From Actinacidiphila sp965342175 (GTDB lineage Bacteria > Actinomycetota > Actinomycetes > Streptomycetales > Streptomycetaceae): a DNA stretch of 64,000 bases. Below are positions 8,361 to 16,949 of the stretch, in pieces. Within the stretch, counting starts at the first letter, position 1. The number at the start of each line of letters is the position of its first letter. Where the stretch lies: positions 48,517-112,516 of the forward strand of contig NZ_CBDRBL010000012.1 in the NCBI RefSeq assembly GCF_965342175.1, written 5' to 3'. The notes under the pieces were generated by a model. It made no database searches, was not told where the DNA came from, and saw nothing but the letters and a program-made list of their open reading frames with translations. The translations under genes were made by a program, and so were the position numbers.

Positions 8361-8936
8361 TTACGAAACGTTGACCCCAAAGTCTAGGGCGATGCCCCGG
8401 AGCCCTGATGCATACCCCTGGCCAACGGCTCGGAACTTCCATTCACCGCCGTAACGGTACAACTCCCCGAAGATCATCGCCGTTTCGCCGGAGGCGTCCT
8501 CGGAGAGGTCGTAGCGCGCCAGCTCGCTCTGGTCGGCCTGGTTGACCACCCGGATGAAAGCGTTGCTGACCTGCCCGAAGGTCTGGCCGCGGACATCGGC
8601 GTCGTGGATCGACACCGGGAACACGATCTTGTCGACCCGCTCGGGCACGGCGGTCAGGTCCACCAGCAGGACCTCGTCGTCGCCATCGCCGTCACCGGTC
8701 AGGTTGTCGCCGGTGTGCTCGACCGAGCCCTCCGGGCTCTTGAGGTTGTTGTAGAAGACGAAGTACTCGTCGCCGAGCACCCGGCCCGAGGCGCACAGCA
8801 GCGCGCTGGCGTCCAGGTCGAAGGGCGCTCCGGTGGTGGAGCGCGCGTCCCAGCCGAGACCGATCAGCACGTTGGTCAGGTTGGGTGCGGCCTTGGTGAG
8901 AGAGACGTTGCCCCCCTTGGCGAGCGTCACGCCCAT
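8361..8936 (-). CDS. terD: TerD family stress protein
   Basis: A 191-residue single-domain TerD protein: KGGNVSLTK at the N-terminus, FDLDASALL with its calcium-binding aspartates, EYFVFYNNL, GDGDGDDEVLLVDL, VFPVSIHDAD, RVVNQ and the closing GEWKFRAVGQGYASGL. It is cytosolic and soluble. The ATG at 8936 follows GGAGGAG. It is very similar to the TerD encoded at 9000-9575, consistent with an old tandem duplication within the operon. A GC-rich imperfect hairpin at about 8956-8983 separates the two and may set their ratio. The DUF475/TerC gene follows after 17 bp. Confidence 0.9.
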   Translation of the reverse strand: MGVTLAKGGNVSLTKAAPNLTNVLIGLGWDARSTTGAPFDLDASALLCASGRVLGDEYFVFYNNLKSPEGSVEHTGDNLTGDGDGDDEVLLVDLTAVPERVDKIVFPVSIHDADVRGQTFGQVSNAFIRVVNQADQSELARYDLSEDASGETAMIFGELYRYGGEWKFRAVGQGYASGLRGIALDFGVNVS

Positions 8937-8999
8937 GCTGTACTCCTCCTCCGCGGGGGCTCGCGGCCCGCAGGACGCGGACCGCGAGGCCCCGGCGAA

Positions 9000-9575
9000 T
9001 CAGACGTTGACGCCGAAGTCCTGCGCGATGCCGCGCAGGCCGGACGCATAACCCTGGCCGATGGCCCGGAACTTCCACTCGGCACCGTGGCGGTACAGCT
9101 CCCCGAAGACCATCGCCGTCTCGGTCGAGGCGTCCTCCGTGAGGTCGTACCGGGCGAGCTCCCTGCCGTCGGCCTGGTTGACCACCCGGATGAACGCGTT
9201 GCGGACCTGGCCGAACGACTGCTGACGGGTCTCGGCGTCGTAGATCGACACCGGGAAGACGATCTTGGCGACCTCGGTCGGCACCCCTGCCAGGTCCACC
9301 TTGATCTGCTCGTCGTCGCCCTCGCCCTCACCCGTGATGTTGTCACCGGTGTGCTCCACGGAGCCGTCGGGGCTCCTGAGGTTGTTGAAGAAGACGAAGT
9401 GCTGGTCGGAGAGGACCTTGCCCTCGGCGCCCGTGAGCAGGGCGCTGGCGTCGAGGTCGAAGTCCACGCCCGTGGTGGTGCGGGCGTCCCACCCGAGGCC
9501 GACGACGACGGCCGTGAGGTTGGGGGCCTCCTTCGTCAGCGATACGTTGCCACCCTTGCTGAGGCTGACTCCCAC
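9000..9575 (-). CDS. terD: TerD family stress protein (TerE-like paralogue)
   Basis: A 191-residue paralogue of the protein encoded at 8361-8936, with the same landmarks: KGGNVSLTK, FDLDASALL, HFVFFNNL, GEGEGDDEQIKVDL, VFPVSIYDAE and GAEWKFRAIGQGYASGL. The GTG start at 9575 is preferred over an ATG at 9587, because a strong GGGAGGA site lies between them and the resulting length equals that of the paralogue. It heads the TerD-TerD-TerC run, so the operon promoter should lie in 9576-9659, which contains GATACG and TACTAG elements but no certain promoter. The role is metal-dependent (Ca2+) stress resistance, with Ter partners nearby. Confidence 0.9.
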   Translation of the reverse strand: MGVSLSKGGNVSLTKEAPNLTAVVVGLGWDARTTTGVDFDLDASALLTGAEGKVLSDQHFVFFNNLRSPDGSVEHTGDNITGEGEGDDEQIKVDLAGVPTEVAKIVFPVSIYDAETRQQSFGQVRNAFIRVVNQADGRELARYDLTEDASTETAMVFGELYRHGAEWKFRAIGQGYASGLRGIAQDFGVNV

Positions 9576-9659
9576 GAGTCCTCCCATGTCGTCGCGTTCT
9601 GCTTGTCTCGAGGTCGTATCAGGATCAACGCCCCGAGGCTAGTACCCGGTTCCCCGCGA

Positions 9660-10118
9660 CTACAGGGCTTCGAGCGCCTTGAGGTACTCGTTCAGGTCAC
9701 GGGCGTCCGGCAGTCCGTTGACGACGGTCCAGCGGACCACGCCCTTCTCGTCGATGACGAAGGTGCCGCGCAGCGCGCAGCCCTTGTCCTCGGCGAAGAC
9801 CCCGTAGGCGCGGGAGACCTCGCCGTGCGGCCAGAAGTCGGACAGCAGCGGGAAGTCCAGGCCCTCCTGGTCGGAGAAGACCCGCTGGGTGTGCATCGAG
9901 TCGGTGGAGACGGCGAGCAGCTGGACCTCGTCGTTCTGGAAGGCCGGCAGTTCGTCGCGGAGCGCGCCCAACTCGTCCGTGCAGACCCCGGTGAAGGCGA
10001 AGGGGTAGAAGAGCAGCACGACCTTCTTGGCACCCTCGAAGTCGGAAAGCCGCACGGTCCGGCCGTGCTGGTCCCGCAGTTCGAAGTCCGGGGCCTGGTC
10101 GCCGACGGCGAGCGCCAT
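9660..10118 (-). CDS. Peroxiredoxin (AhpE-like, AhpC/TSA family)
   Basis: A 152-residue thioredoxin-fold peroxidase. The active-site PFAFTGVC places the peroxidatic cysteine at residue 46, preceded by Pro39 and Thr43, and the catalytic arginine is in the later ALRGTFVID region. A second cysteine (EDKGCALRG) is present but not in a canonical resolving position. It reduces hydrogen peroxide and organic or peroxynitrite peroxides in the cytosol using thiol donors. The start at 10118 (MALAVGDQAPDFEL) has GAGGTG eight bases upstream. It is co-oriented with DUF3052 but separated from it by a strong terminator, so it is probably an independent unit. Confidence 0.88.
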   Translation of the reverse strand: MALAVGDQAPDFELRDQHGRTVRLSDFEGAKKVVLLFYPFAFTGVCTDELGALRDELPAFQNDEVQLLAVSTDSMHTQRVFSDQEGLDFPLLSDFWPHGEVSRAYGVFAEDKGCALRGTFVIDEKGVVRWTVVNGLPDARDLNEYLKALEAL

Positions 10119-10240
10119 GGGGGACACACCTCTCTTGTGGACGGTGACGGAGCCCGCGCCCGGGCCCTGCCGCCAGTCTCGCACCGCGGCCCCCGCCGGG
10201 GCGCCGCGGCCCACGCCCAACGCATCGCGGTCCCGGCAAA

Positions 10241-10283
10241 CGCACCGCGCCCCCGCGACGCTCGGTCACGGGGGCGCGGTGCG
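10241..10283 (-). terminator. Terminator after the DUF3052 gene
   Basis: Perfect 15-bp arms at 10241-10255 and 10269-10283 surround a 13-nt loop. It begins 15 bp downstream of the DUF3052 stop (10298) and lies upstream of the peroxiredoxin gene on the same strand. Confidence 0.85.
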
Positions 10284-10297
10284 GCCTGCGGCGCTGC

Positions 10298-10738
10298 TCA
10301 GCGCTTGCCGGCTTTCGCCGTCTTGGGGGTCACCAGTCGACTGGCGGTCCAGTCCTTGGAGACGTTGACACTGCTGGTCTGGGCCAGGCCCGCGGTCTGC
10401 GCGGCCTCCCCGATGTCACTCGGCTCGACGTGCCCGTCACGGCCGGTCTTCGGGGTCATGAGCCAGATCTGGGCGCCCTCGTCGATGGCGGACGTGGCGT
10501 CGACCAGGGCGTCGGTCAGATCGCCGTCATCATCACGGAACCACAGGATGACGCCGTCGGCGACGTCGTCGTACTCCTCGTCCGCGAGCTCTTCGCCCGT
10601 GATCCCCTCAATACCCTCGCGGAGCTCATGGTCGACGTCGTCGTCGTAGCCGAGCTCCTGGACCACCTGTCCGGGCTCAAAACCAAGCCGGCTCGCCGGG
10701 TTGGTTTGCTCCTCCGCGTGGCCCGCGGTCGCGCTCAC
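10298..10738 (-). CDS. DUF3052 domain-containing protein
   Basis: A 146-residue acidic, soluble protein beginning MSATAGHAEEQTN. The body SRLGFEPGQVVQELGYDDD followed by GEELADEEYDDVADGVILWFR and AQIWLMTPKTGRDGHVEPSDI is the DUF3052 signature of actinobacteria, where the gene is regularly found beside aceE. The C-terminus is Lys-rich (TPKTAKAGKR). No enzymatic motif is visible and the function is unknown. The GTG start at 10738 has AGGAGG six bases upstream. It is divergent from aceE with a 408-bp gap. Confidence 0.85.
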   Translation of the reverse strand: MSATAGHAEEQTNPASRLGFEPGQVVQELGYDDDVDHELREGIEGITGEELADEEYDDVADGVILWFRDDDGDLTDALVDATSAIDEGAQIWLMTPKTGRDGHVEPSDIGEAAQTAGLAQTSSVNVSKDWTASRLVTPKTAKAGKR

Positions 10739-11146
10739 GCTCTGCCTCCTGTCATGGGGGTCGTCTTCCCGCTCCAGTGCGGGGTTATGGGCGGTAGTCC
10801 ACACGGGCGCGGCGGATCGCGCAAGTACCCAGCCGCCCATCCCGCCCAAACGTTGACGTGTCACCGCAACCCGAACCGTGAGGGGTGACGTAGCTCACTC
10901 CACTATGCCAGGATTTCTACCCAATCGGCGCTGCGGTCGGTCGTACGTCCGACTGGGCGTAGAGTTGCCGTTTGGTCGAACGGCCACCGGACAGCCACGC
11001 GCGAGCCTCAAGAGGGTCTGCAAGAGGGGGGTCTGTCTCACTTAGTGGTGGTTACCACTCGGTAGAGATGACGTATCCCGAACGCGCGGTACACGATGGA
11101 GGCGGCGCGACCCAGCAGAGCAAGACCCTAGAAGCGAAGGAATAGC
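10739..11146. promoter_or_regulatory. Divergent control region DUF3052 / aceE, with palindrome GTGGTTACCAC
   Basis: This 408-bp gene-free stretch serves both directions. A perfect 11-bp palindrome, GTGGT-T-ACCAC (11048-11058), lies 89 bp before the aceE start. It sits next to GTAGAGATGAC, a plausible -10 area, so it could be an operator for a pyruvate-responsive regulator; the regulator is not identified. No small gene could be supported in the rest of the stretch. Confidence 0.5.
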
Positions 11147-13891
11147 GTGGCTTCCGGATCAGATCGCAACCCGATCATCATTGGCGGCCTTCCCAGCCAG
11201 GTCCCGGATTTCGATCCCGAGGAGACGGCGGAATGGCTCGACTCGCTTGACGCCGCCATCGACGAGCGCGGACGTGAGCGCGCCCGCTACCTCATGCTCC
11301 GCCTGATCGAGCGGGCCCGCGAGCGGCGGGTCGCTGTGCCCGAGATGCGCAGCACGGATTACGTCAACACCATCGCGACCAAGGACGAGCCGTTCTTCCC
11401 CGGCAACGAGGACGTCGAGCGGCGCATCCTGAACGCGACCCGCTGGAACGCGGCGGTCATGGTGTCCCGGGCCCAGCGGCCGGGGATCGGCGTCGGCGGG
11501 CACATCGCCACCTTCGCTTCCTCCGCCTCCCTGTACGACGTGGGCTTCAACCACTTCTTCCGGGGCAAGGACGACGGCAAGGGAGGGGACCAGATCTTCT
11601 TCCAGGGTCACGCCTCCCCCGGCGTGTACGCCCGCGCCTTCCTGCTGGACCGGCTCTCCGAGACCCAGCTCGACGCCTTCCGCCAGGAGAGGTCCAAGGC
11701 GCCGTACGGCCTGTCGAGCTACCCGCACCCGCGTCTCATGCCGGACTTCTGGGAGTTCCCGACCGTCTCCATGGGCCTCGGCCCGCTGGGCGCGATCTAC
11801 CAGGCCCGGATGAACCGCTACCTGCAGGCGCGCGGCATCGCCGACACCGAGCAGTCGCACGTGTGGGCGTTCCTCGGCGACGGCGAGATGGACGAGCCCG
11901 AGTCGCTCGGCCAGCTCTCTCTGGCCGCCCGCGAGGGCCTGGACAACCTCACGTTCGTCGTCAACTGCAACCTGCAGCGGCTCGACGGCCCGGTGCGCGG
12001 CAACGGCAAGATCATCCAGGAGCTGGAGTCGCAGTTCCGCGGCGCCGGCTGGAACGTCATCAAGCTGATCTGGGACCGCTCCTGGGACCCGCTGCTCGCC
12101 CAGGACCGCGACGGCGTGCTGGTGAACAAGCTCAACACCACGCCCGACGGCCAGTTCCAGACCTACGCCACCGAGACCGGCGCCTACATCCGCCGGCACT
12201 TCTTCGGTGACGACCACCGGCTGCGCGCGATGGTCGAGAACCTCACCGACGACCAGATCCTGCACCTGGGCCGCGGCGGCCACGACCACCGCAAGATCTA
12301 CGCGGCGTACAAGGCGGCCCGTGAGCACAAGGGCCAGCCCACCGTGATCCTGGCCCAGACCGTCAAGGGCTGGACGCTCGGCCCGAACTTCGAGGGCCGC
12401 AACGCGACCCACCAGATGAAGAAGCTGACGGTCGAGGACCTCAAGCGCTTCCGCGACCGGCTGCACCTGCCGATCTCCGACAAGGAGCTCGAGTCCGGCG
12501 CCCCGCCGTACTACCACCCGGGCCGGAACTCCGAGGAGATCCAGTACATGCACGACCGGCGCAAGGGCCTGGGCGGTTACGTCCCGACCCGCGTCGTGCG
12601 CGCGAAGCCGCTGGCGCTGCCGGACGACAAGGCCTACGCGGCGACCCGCAAGGGCTCCGGCCAGCAGACGATCGCCACCACCATGGCCTTCGTCCGGCTG
12701 CTGAAGGACCTCATGCGGGACAAGGAGATCGGCAAGCGCTTCGTGCCGATCGCCCCGGACGAGTACCGCACCTTCGGCATGGACTCGCTCTTCCCGTCGG
12801 CCAAGATCTACAACCCGCTGGGCCAGACGTACGAGTCGGTCGACCGCGAGCTGCTGCTGGCCTACAAGGAGTCCCCCACCGGCCAGATGCTGCACGACGG
12901 CATCTCCGAGGCGGGCTGCACCGCCTCGCTGATCGCCGCCGGGTCCTCCTACGCCACCCACGGCGAGCCGCTGATCCCGGTCTACGTCTTCTACTCGATG
13001 TTCGGCTTCCAGCGCACCGGCGACCAGTTCTGGCAGATGTCCGACCAGCTGGCGCGCGGTTTCGTGCTGGGCGCCACGGCGGGCCGCACCACCCTCACCG
13101 GTGAGGGCCTGCAGCACGCCGACGGCCACTCGCACCTGCTGGCCTCGACCAACCCGGCCGTCGTCGCCTACGACCCGGCGTTCGGCTTCGAGCTCGCCCA
13201 CATCGTCAAGGACGGCCTGCGCCGCATGTACGGCCAGCCCGCCCCCGGCGAGGACCCGAACGTCTTCTACTACCTCACCGTCTACAACGAGCCGATCGTC
13301 CAGCCGGCCGAGCCGCAGAACGTGGACGTCGAGGGCATCCTGAAGGGCCTGTACAAGTACCGGTCCGCCGAGGCGGGCGCGATCCCGGCGCAGATCCTGG
13401 CGTCCGGCGTCGCGGTGCCGTGGGCGCTGGAGGCGCAGAGGATCCTCGCCGAGGAGTGGAACGTCCGGGCCGACGTGTGGTCCGCGACCTCCTGGAACGA
13501 GCTGCGGCGTGACGCCGTGGAGGCCGAGGAGCACAACCTGCTCCACCCGGAGGAGGAGCAGCGCGTCCCGTACGTGACGCGGAAGCTCAGTGGCTCCGAG
13601 GGCCCCTTCGTGGCCGTGTCGGACTGGATGCGGGCCGTCCCGGACCAGATCTCCCGCTGGGTGCCCGGCACGTGGCAGTCGCTCGGCGCCGACGGCTTCG
13701 GCTTCGCCGACACCCGTGGCGCGGCGCGCCGGTTCTTCCACATCGACGCCCAGTCGGTGGTCCTCGGCGTGCTCACCGAGCTCGCCAGGGAAGGGAAGAT
13801 CGACCGCTCGGTGCTGAAGCAGGCGATCGACCGCTACAAGCTGCTCGACGTCGCGGCCGCCGACCCCGGCGCCGCGGGCGGCGACGCGTAA
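11147..13891 (+). CDS. aceE: Pyruvate dehydrogenase E1 component, homodimeric type
   Basis: A 914-residue thiamine-diphosphate enzyme of the AceE class, which decarboxylates pyruvate and acetylates the lipoyl domain of E2. FLGDGEMDEPES, at about residues 242-253, and the following FVVNCNLQRLDGPVRGN form the ThDP/Mg2+ GDG-N motif; the N-terminus IGVGGHIATFASSA contributes cofactor-binding histidine as in E. coli AceE. Length is near the E. coli enzyme (887) with a short C-terminal Ala/Gly tail. The GTG start follows GAAGGAA. It is monocistronic: a good terminator follows at once, and E2/E3 genes are not in the window, as is normal in Streptomyces. Confidence 0.97.
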   Translation: MASGSDRNPIIIGGLPSQVPDFDPEETAEWLDSLDAAIDERGRERARYLMLRLIERARERRVAVPEMRSTDYVNTIATKDEPFFPGNEDVERRILNATRWNAAVMVSRAQRPGIGVGGHIATFASSASLYDVGFNHFFRGKDDGKGGDQIFFQGHASPGVYARAFLLDRLSETQLDAFRQERSKAPYGLSSYPHPRLMPDFWEFPTVSMGLGPLGAIYQARMNRYLQARGIADTEQSHVWAFLGDGEMDEPESLGQLSLAAREGLDNLTFVVNCNLQRLDGPVRGNGKIIQELESQFRGAGWNVIKLIWDRSWDPLLAQDRDGVLVNKLNTTPDGQFQTYATETGAYIRRHFFGDDHRLRAMVENLTDDQILHLGRGGHDHRKIYAAYKAAREHKGQPTVILAQTVKGWTLGPNFEGRNATHQMKKLTVEDLKRFRDRLHLPISDKELESGAPPYYHPGRNSEEIQYMHDRRKGLGGYVPTRVVRAKPLALPDDKAYAATRKGSGQQTIATTMAFVRLLKDLMRDKEIGKRFVPIAPDEYRTFGMDSLFPSAKIYNPLGQTYESVDRELLLAYKESPTGQMLHDGISEAGCTASLIAAGSSYATHGEPLIPVYVFYSMFGFQRTGDQFWQMSDQLARGFVLGATAGRTTLTGEGLQHADGHSHLLASTNPAVVAYDPAFGFELAHIVKDGLRRMYGQPAPGEDPNVFYYLTVYNEPIVQPAEPQNVDVEGILKGLYKYRSAEAGAIPAQILASGVAVPWALEAQRILAEEWNVRADVWSATSWNELRRDAVEAEEHNLLHPEEEQRVPYVTRKLSGSEGPFVAVSDWMRAVPDQISRWVPGTWQSLGADGFGFADTRGAARRFFHIDAQSVVLGVLTELAREGKIDRSVLKQAIDRYKLLDVAAADPGAAGGDA

Positions 13892-13909
13892 GGCCGTCGC
13901 CCCACCCGG

Positions 13910-13939
13910 GGCCCCCGTCGCGACCACGCGGCGGGGGCC
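13910..13939 (+). terminator. Terminator after aceE
   Basis: Arms of 13 bp (13910-13922 and 13927-13939), one G-T mismatch, loop ACCA. Located 19 bp after the aceE stop. Confidence 0.8.
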
Positions 13940-14503
13940 TCGGTCGTTCCCGGCTCCCCGCGGGCCCGGTCACCGGCCGGCCATCCGGAAGGCGCGGACC
14001 GTGTGCCGTGGCTCCGGGACCCCTGTGCCGGACGGGAACGTCGTGAAGTCGCCCTGGGGTGGCGCTGCCGGCGCTCCGGCGGGTCGTCACCGGCCCGCCG
14101 GACCGGTGGGCCGGCGACTTCGCGGACGTCCCCGGCGGCAGCGGCGCACGGGGTTCCGATGTCTGTGTCCGCGCGTTCGTGGACGAGACGTGCCCCGCGG
14201 AAGCCGCCTCCGGCCCATGGGCGCGGCTCGCCCGGATCGCGGCGAGTGGCGGGACCGCCCGCCGCGGCGGCCGGGGCGGCCCGGCAGCGAGCGCCGGAGT
14301 GGCCGGGGCTGCCCGGGCCGCGGCTGCCGCGGTCAGCACAAGGCCCAGGACGGTCAGTGCTGCCAGGGCGGTCAGTGCTGCCGGTACTGCGCCGTGCATG
14401 TGGATCACTCCCCCGTGGTGGCCGTGCTTCCACGGTGAACGGCGAGGCCCGGGGCCGCCAAGGGCCCCGGGCCTCGTTCACCCGGATAGGGGGTTCTCCG
14501 GCG
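13940..14503. other. 560-bp region with no convincing gene; possible decayed secreted protein on the reverse strand
   Basis: The one coding-like signal is a reverse-strand ATG at 14399, preceded by GGGGGAG. It opens with a plausible signal peptide, MHGAVPAALTALAALTVLGL, followed by an Ala-rich cleavage area, and third-position GC is high for about 130 codons. However, the frame stays open into the 3' end of aceE without a recognisable domain. It may be a frameshifted remnant of a secreted protein. I see no RNA gene here. Confidence 0.3.
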
Positions 14504-16105
14504 TCAGATGTGCACGCCGCCGCCCGCGGCGTCCGCGTTGACGCCGCGCTTGGTCAGGAAGGCGATGGCCGCCGCGAAGGCGGCCACGACGCCGGCGACG
14601 GTGAAGGCGAGGCCCATTCCCGAAAGGAAGGTCTCATGGGTGACCTTCGTGACCAGCGCGACGACCTCGGCCGGGGTGTCCTTGGCGACCGGCGGCACAC
14701 CGACCACGACCGCGTCGGCGGCCTGCGCCGCCTGCTCGCCCTTCAGCGGGGGCAGGCCCGCGGCGGCCCACTTCTCGGGCAGCACACCGTCCACCCGCGA
14801 GGCCATGACCGTGCCCAGCACGGCGGTGCCGAGGCTGCCGCCCACCTGCATCGCGGAGCCCTGGAGGCCGCCGGCCACGCCCGACAGCTCCAGCGGGGCG
14901 TTGCCGACGATGACGTCGGTGGCGCCGACCATCACGGGGGCCAGGCCGAGGCCCAGCAGTCCGAACCAGAGGGACATGACCGCTGTGCCGGAGTCGGCCT
15001 CGAGGCTCGTCATGCCGAACATGGCGACCGCCGTGAACACCATGCCGCCGACCAGCGGCACCCTGGGGCCGAACCTGGTGATCAGCGCGCCTGCGACGGG
15101 CGAGCTGACGATCATCATCGCGGTGAGCGGCAGCAGGTGGACGCCGCATTCCACCGCCGACATGCCGTGCACGTTCTGCAGGTAGAAGGTGACGAAGAAC
15201 AGGCCGCCCAGGAAGGCGAAGGCCATCAGCACCATCAGCGCGGTGCCCGCGGACAGCGGCACCGAGCGGAACATCCGCAGCGGGATCAGCGGCTCGGCGG
15301 ACTTGTTCTCCCAGAGCGCGAACAGTACGAAGAGCAGCACCGAGCCGACCAGGAAGCCCAGCGTCAGCGGATCGCCCCAGCCCCACTCAGGTGCCTTGAT
15401 CAGGCCCCACACCAGGCCGAACATCGCGCCGGAGAGCAGCACGATGCCTGGGATGTCGAAGGACCGCGGGGCGTTCTCGGCGCGTACGTCCTTCAGGATG
15501 ACCAGGCCCATGGCGAGCGCGACCAGGCCCACGGGCACGTTGATGAAGAAGACCGATTCCCAGTTGACGTGCTCGACGAGCAGCCCGCCCGCGATCGGTC
15601 CGGCGGCGGTGGAGGCGCCGATGACCATGCCCCAGATGCCGATGGCCATGTTGAGCTTCTCGGCCGGGAAGGTGGCGCGCAGCAGGCCGAGCGCGGCGGG
15701 CTGCAGCAGCGCGCCGAAGACGCCCTGCAGGACGCGGAGCGCGATCACCATGCCGACGCCGCTGGACACGCCGATCAGGCCGGAGGTGAGGGCGAAGCCC
15801 GCGAGGCCGACGAGGAAGGTCTGGCGGTGGCCGAACCGGTCGCCGAGCTTGCCCGCGGTGATCAGGGAGACCGCCAGGGCCAGCATGTAGCCGGTGGTGA
15901 TCCACTGGATCTGCTCGCGGGAGGCGCCCAGGTCGGCCTGGATGGCCGGGTTGGCGACGGCGACGATCGTGCCGTCCAGCGCCACCACCATGACGCCGAC
16001 GGCGACCGAGAACAGGGTCAGCCAGGAGTGACCGCGGAGGGATTTCTTGGAAGGCGCCGGTATCGGTTCCGGGGCCTTGTCGGTGACGACGGAGCCTTGG
16101 GTCAT
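14504..16105 (-). CDS. MFS drug transporter, DHA2 (EmrB/QacA, 14-TMS) family
   Basis: A 533-residue proton-driven exporter. FSVAVGVMVVALDGTIVAVANPAI is helix 1, with the LDGTIVxVAxP motif of DHA2 exporters. GKLGDRFGHRQTFLVG is motif A, and LRVLQGVFGALLQPAAL carries motif B/C. About 14 membrane helices are visible, and C-terminal residues 480-533 include a soluble insert and last helix. It is divergent from a TetR gene across a 106-bp region with repeated operator-like motifs, the typical arrangement of a drug-inducible exporter. The ATG at 16105 has no ribosome site but a TATTCT element six to seven bases upstream, so the message may be leaderless. Confidence 0.9.
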   Translation of the reverse strand: MTQGSVVTDKAPEPIPAPSKKSLRGHSWLTLFSVAVGVMVVALDGTIVAVANPAIQADLGASREQIQWITTGYMLALAVSLITAGKLGDRFGHRQTFLVGLAGFALTSGLIGVSSGVGMVIALRVLQGVFGALLQPAALGLLRATFPAEKLNMAIGIWGMVIGASTAAGPIAGGLLVEHVNWESVFFINVPVGLVALAMGLVILKDVRAENAPRSFDIPGIVLLSGAMFGLVWGLIKAPEWGWGDPLTLGFLVGSVLLFVLFALWENKSAEPLIPLRMFRSVPLSAGTALMVLMAFAFLGGLFFVTFYLQNVHGMSAVECGVHLLPLTAMMIVSSPVAGALITRFGPRVPLVGGMVFTAVAMFGMTSLEADSGTAVMSLWFGLLGLGLAPVMVGATDVIVGNAPLELSGVAGGLQGSAMQVGGSLGTAVLGTVMASRVDGVLPEKWAAAGLPPLKGEQAAQAADAVVVGVPPVAKDTPAEVVALVTKVTHETFLSGMGLAFTVAGVVAAFAAAIAFLTKRGVNADAAGGGVHI

Positions 16106-16127
16106 GGGCAGGAGAATATGGCAGAGA

Positions 16128-16170
16128 CTGACAAGTGACCAAAGCAGACATGCGCTGGTAACTGACAGGT
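16128..16170. promoter_or_regulatory. Candidate TetR operator between exporter and regulator
   Basis: Two patterns overlap. An inverted repeat, AGTGACCA (16134-16141) with TGGTAACT (16156-16163), has 7 of 8 pairs around 14 bp. A direct repeat, ACTGACAAGT (16128-16137) and ACTGACAGGT (16161-16170), differs at one base with its start points 33 bp (about three turns) apart. They cover the likely exporter promoter (TTGGTC, 18 bp, TATTCT on the reverse strand). Confidence 0.5.
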
Positions 16171-16211
16171 TGCACGGAAAGTATCGTGGCCCCAACGGAG
16201 GTGGACGGCAG

Positions 16212-16895
16212 ATGAAGCACGCGACGTGCGCGGCACCCGTGTGCGGGCTGCGCGAACGCAAGAAGCGGCGCACGCGCGACGCCCTCATACGGGCGGCGAT
16301 CGAGCTGTTCGTCGTCAAGGGGTACGAGCGCACGACCGTCGACGAGATCGCCGCGGAGGTGGAGGTCTCGCAGCGCACCTTCTTCCGCTATTTCGCGGGC
16401 AAGGAGGAGGTCGCGCTCGCACTGGAGGACATCGTCGAGGCGGCCTTCGTCGGCGCGGTGGCCGAGCGCCCGGCCGGCGAGGCCCCCTTCGAGGCGCTGC
16501 GCGCGGCGCTGAACGAGTCCTGGCACAGCATCGGCGCCGTCATCGCCGCCGTCGTACCGCTGCCCACGTACATGGCGATGTACCGGGTGATCGAGTCGAC
16601 GCCGACGCTGCTGTCCGCGCAGATGCGCCACTCGGCGCTCGTCGAGGAGCAGCTGGCCTCGGTCATCGCCGCCCGCGAGGGCCTGGACCCGGCCGACCCG
16701 CGGCCGCGGGTGCTGGTGTCGGCCGTAGGCGGGGTCATCCGGGCGGCGCAGCGCCTGTGGGGCAACGGCGACGAGACCACTGTGGAGTCCATCCGCCGGA
16801 TCACCGAGGAGCATCTCGACCTGCTGGTCCCGGTCCTGGCGCAGCCCTGGGACGAACACCGCGGTCTGTCCGGAATCTCCCTGCTCCAAACGTGA
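16212..16895 (+). CDS. TetR family repressor, likely of the adjacent MFS exporter
   Basis: A 227-residue regulator. Residues about 16-66 are the HTH: RDALIRAAIELFVVKGYERT, then TVDEIAAEVEVSQRTFFRYF, which matches the TetR_N signature including the FFRYFxxKEE recognition end. The C-terminal ligand domain is all-helical and not assignable to a ligand. The ATG at 16212 follows GGAGGTGG with good spacing. Being divergent from the exporter gene, it most likely represses it and itself through the motifs at 16128-16170 and is released by the transported drug. Confidence 0.88.
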   Translation: MKHATCAAPVCGLRERKKRRTRDALIRAAIELFVVKGYERTTVDEIAAEVEVSQRTFFRYFAGKEEVALALEDIVEAAFVGAVAERPAGEAPFEALRAALNESWHSIGAVIAAVVPLPTYMAMYRVIESTPTLLSAQMRHSALVEEQLASVIAAREGLDPADPRPRVLVSAVGGVIRAAQRLWGNGDETTVESIRRITEEHLDLLVPVLAQPWDEHRGLSGISLLQT

Positions 16896-16949
16896 CGTGA
16901 GTCACTGCGTGCTCCGGGCGGTGTACGGCGTCTCCTAGGGTGTCCCCCA

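Noticed and set aside
7034..8374. 446-codon frame opposite the TerC-like gene with many Asp/Glu/Gly
   Set aside because: Antisense image of a hydrophobic membrane protein, which always reads as acidic and charged.
8380..8380. TTG at 8380 as start of the DUF475/TerC gene
   Set aside because: It would overlap the preceding stop and lacks a ribosome site; the GTG at 8344 gives the conserved N-terminus.
11159..13927. A 900-codon open frame antisense to aceE, and similar long frames opposite other genes
   Set aside because: Typical shadow of GC-rich codon usage; composition is Arg/Val/Gly/Ala with no domain, no ribosome site, and the forward frame is a clear enzyme.
14059..14541. Forward 160-codon frame in the aceE/MFS gap
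   Set aside because: It lacks a ribosome site and overlaps the MFS gene; the reverse strand has a slightly better signal-peptide-like frame, itself only weakly supported.
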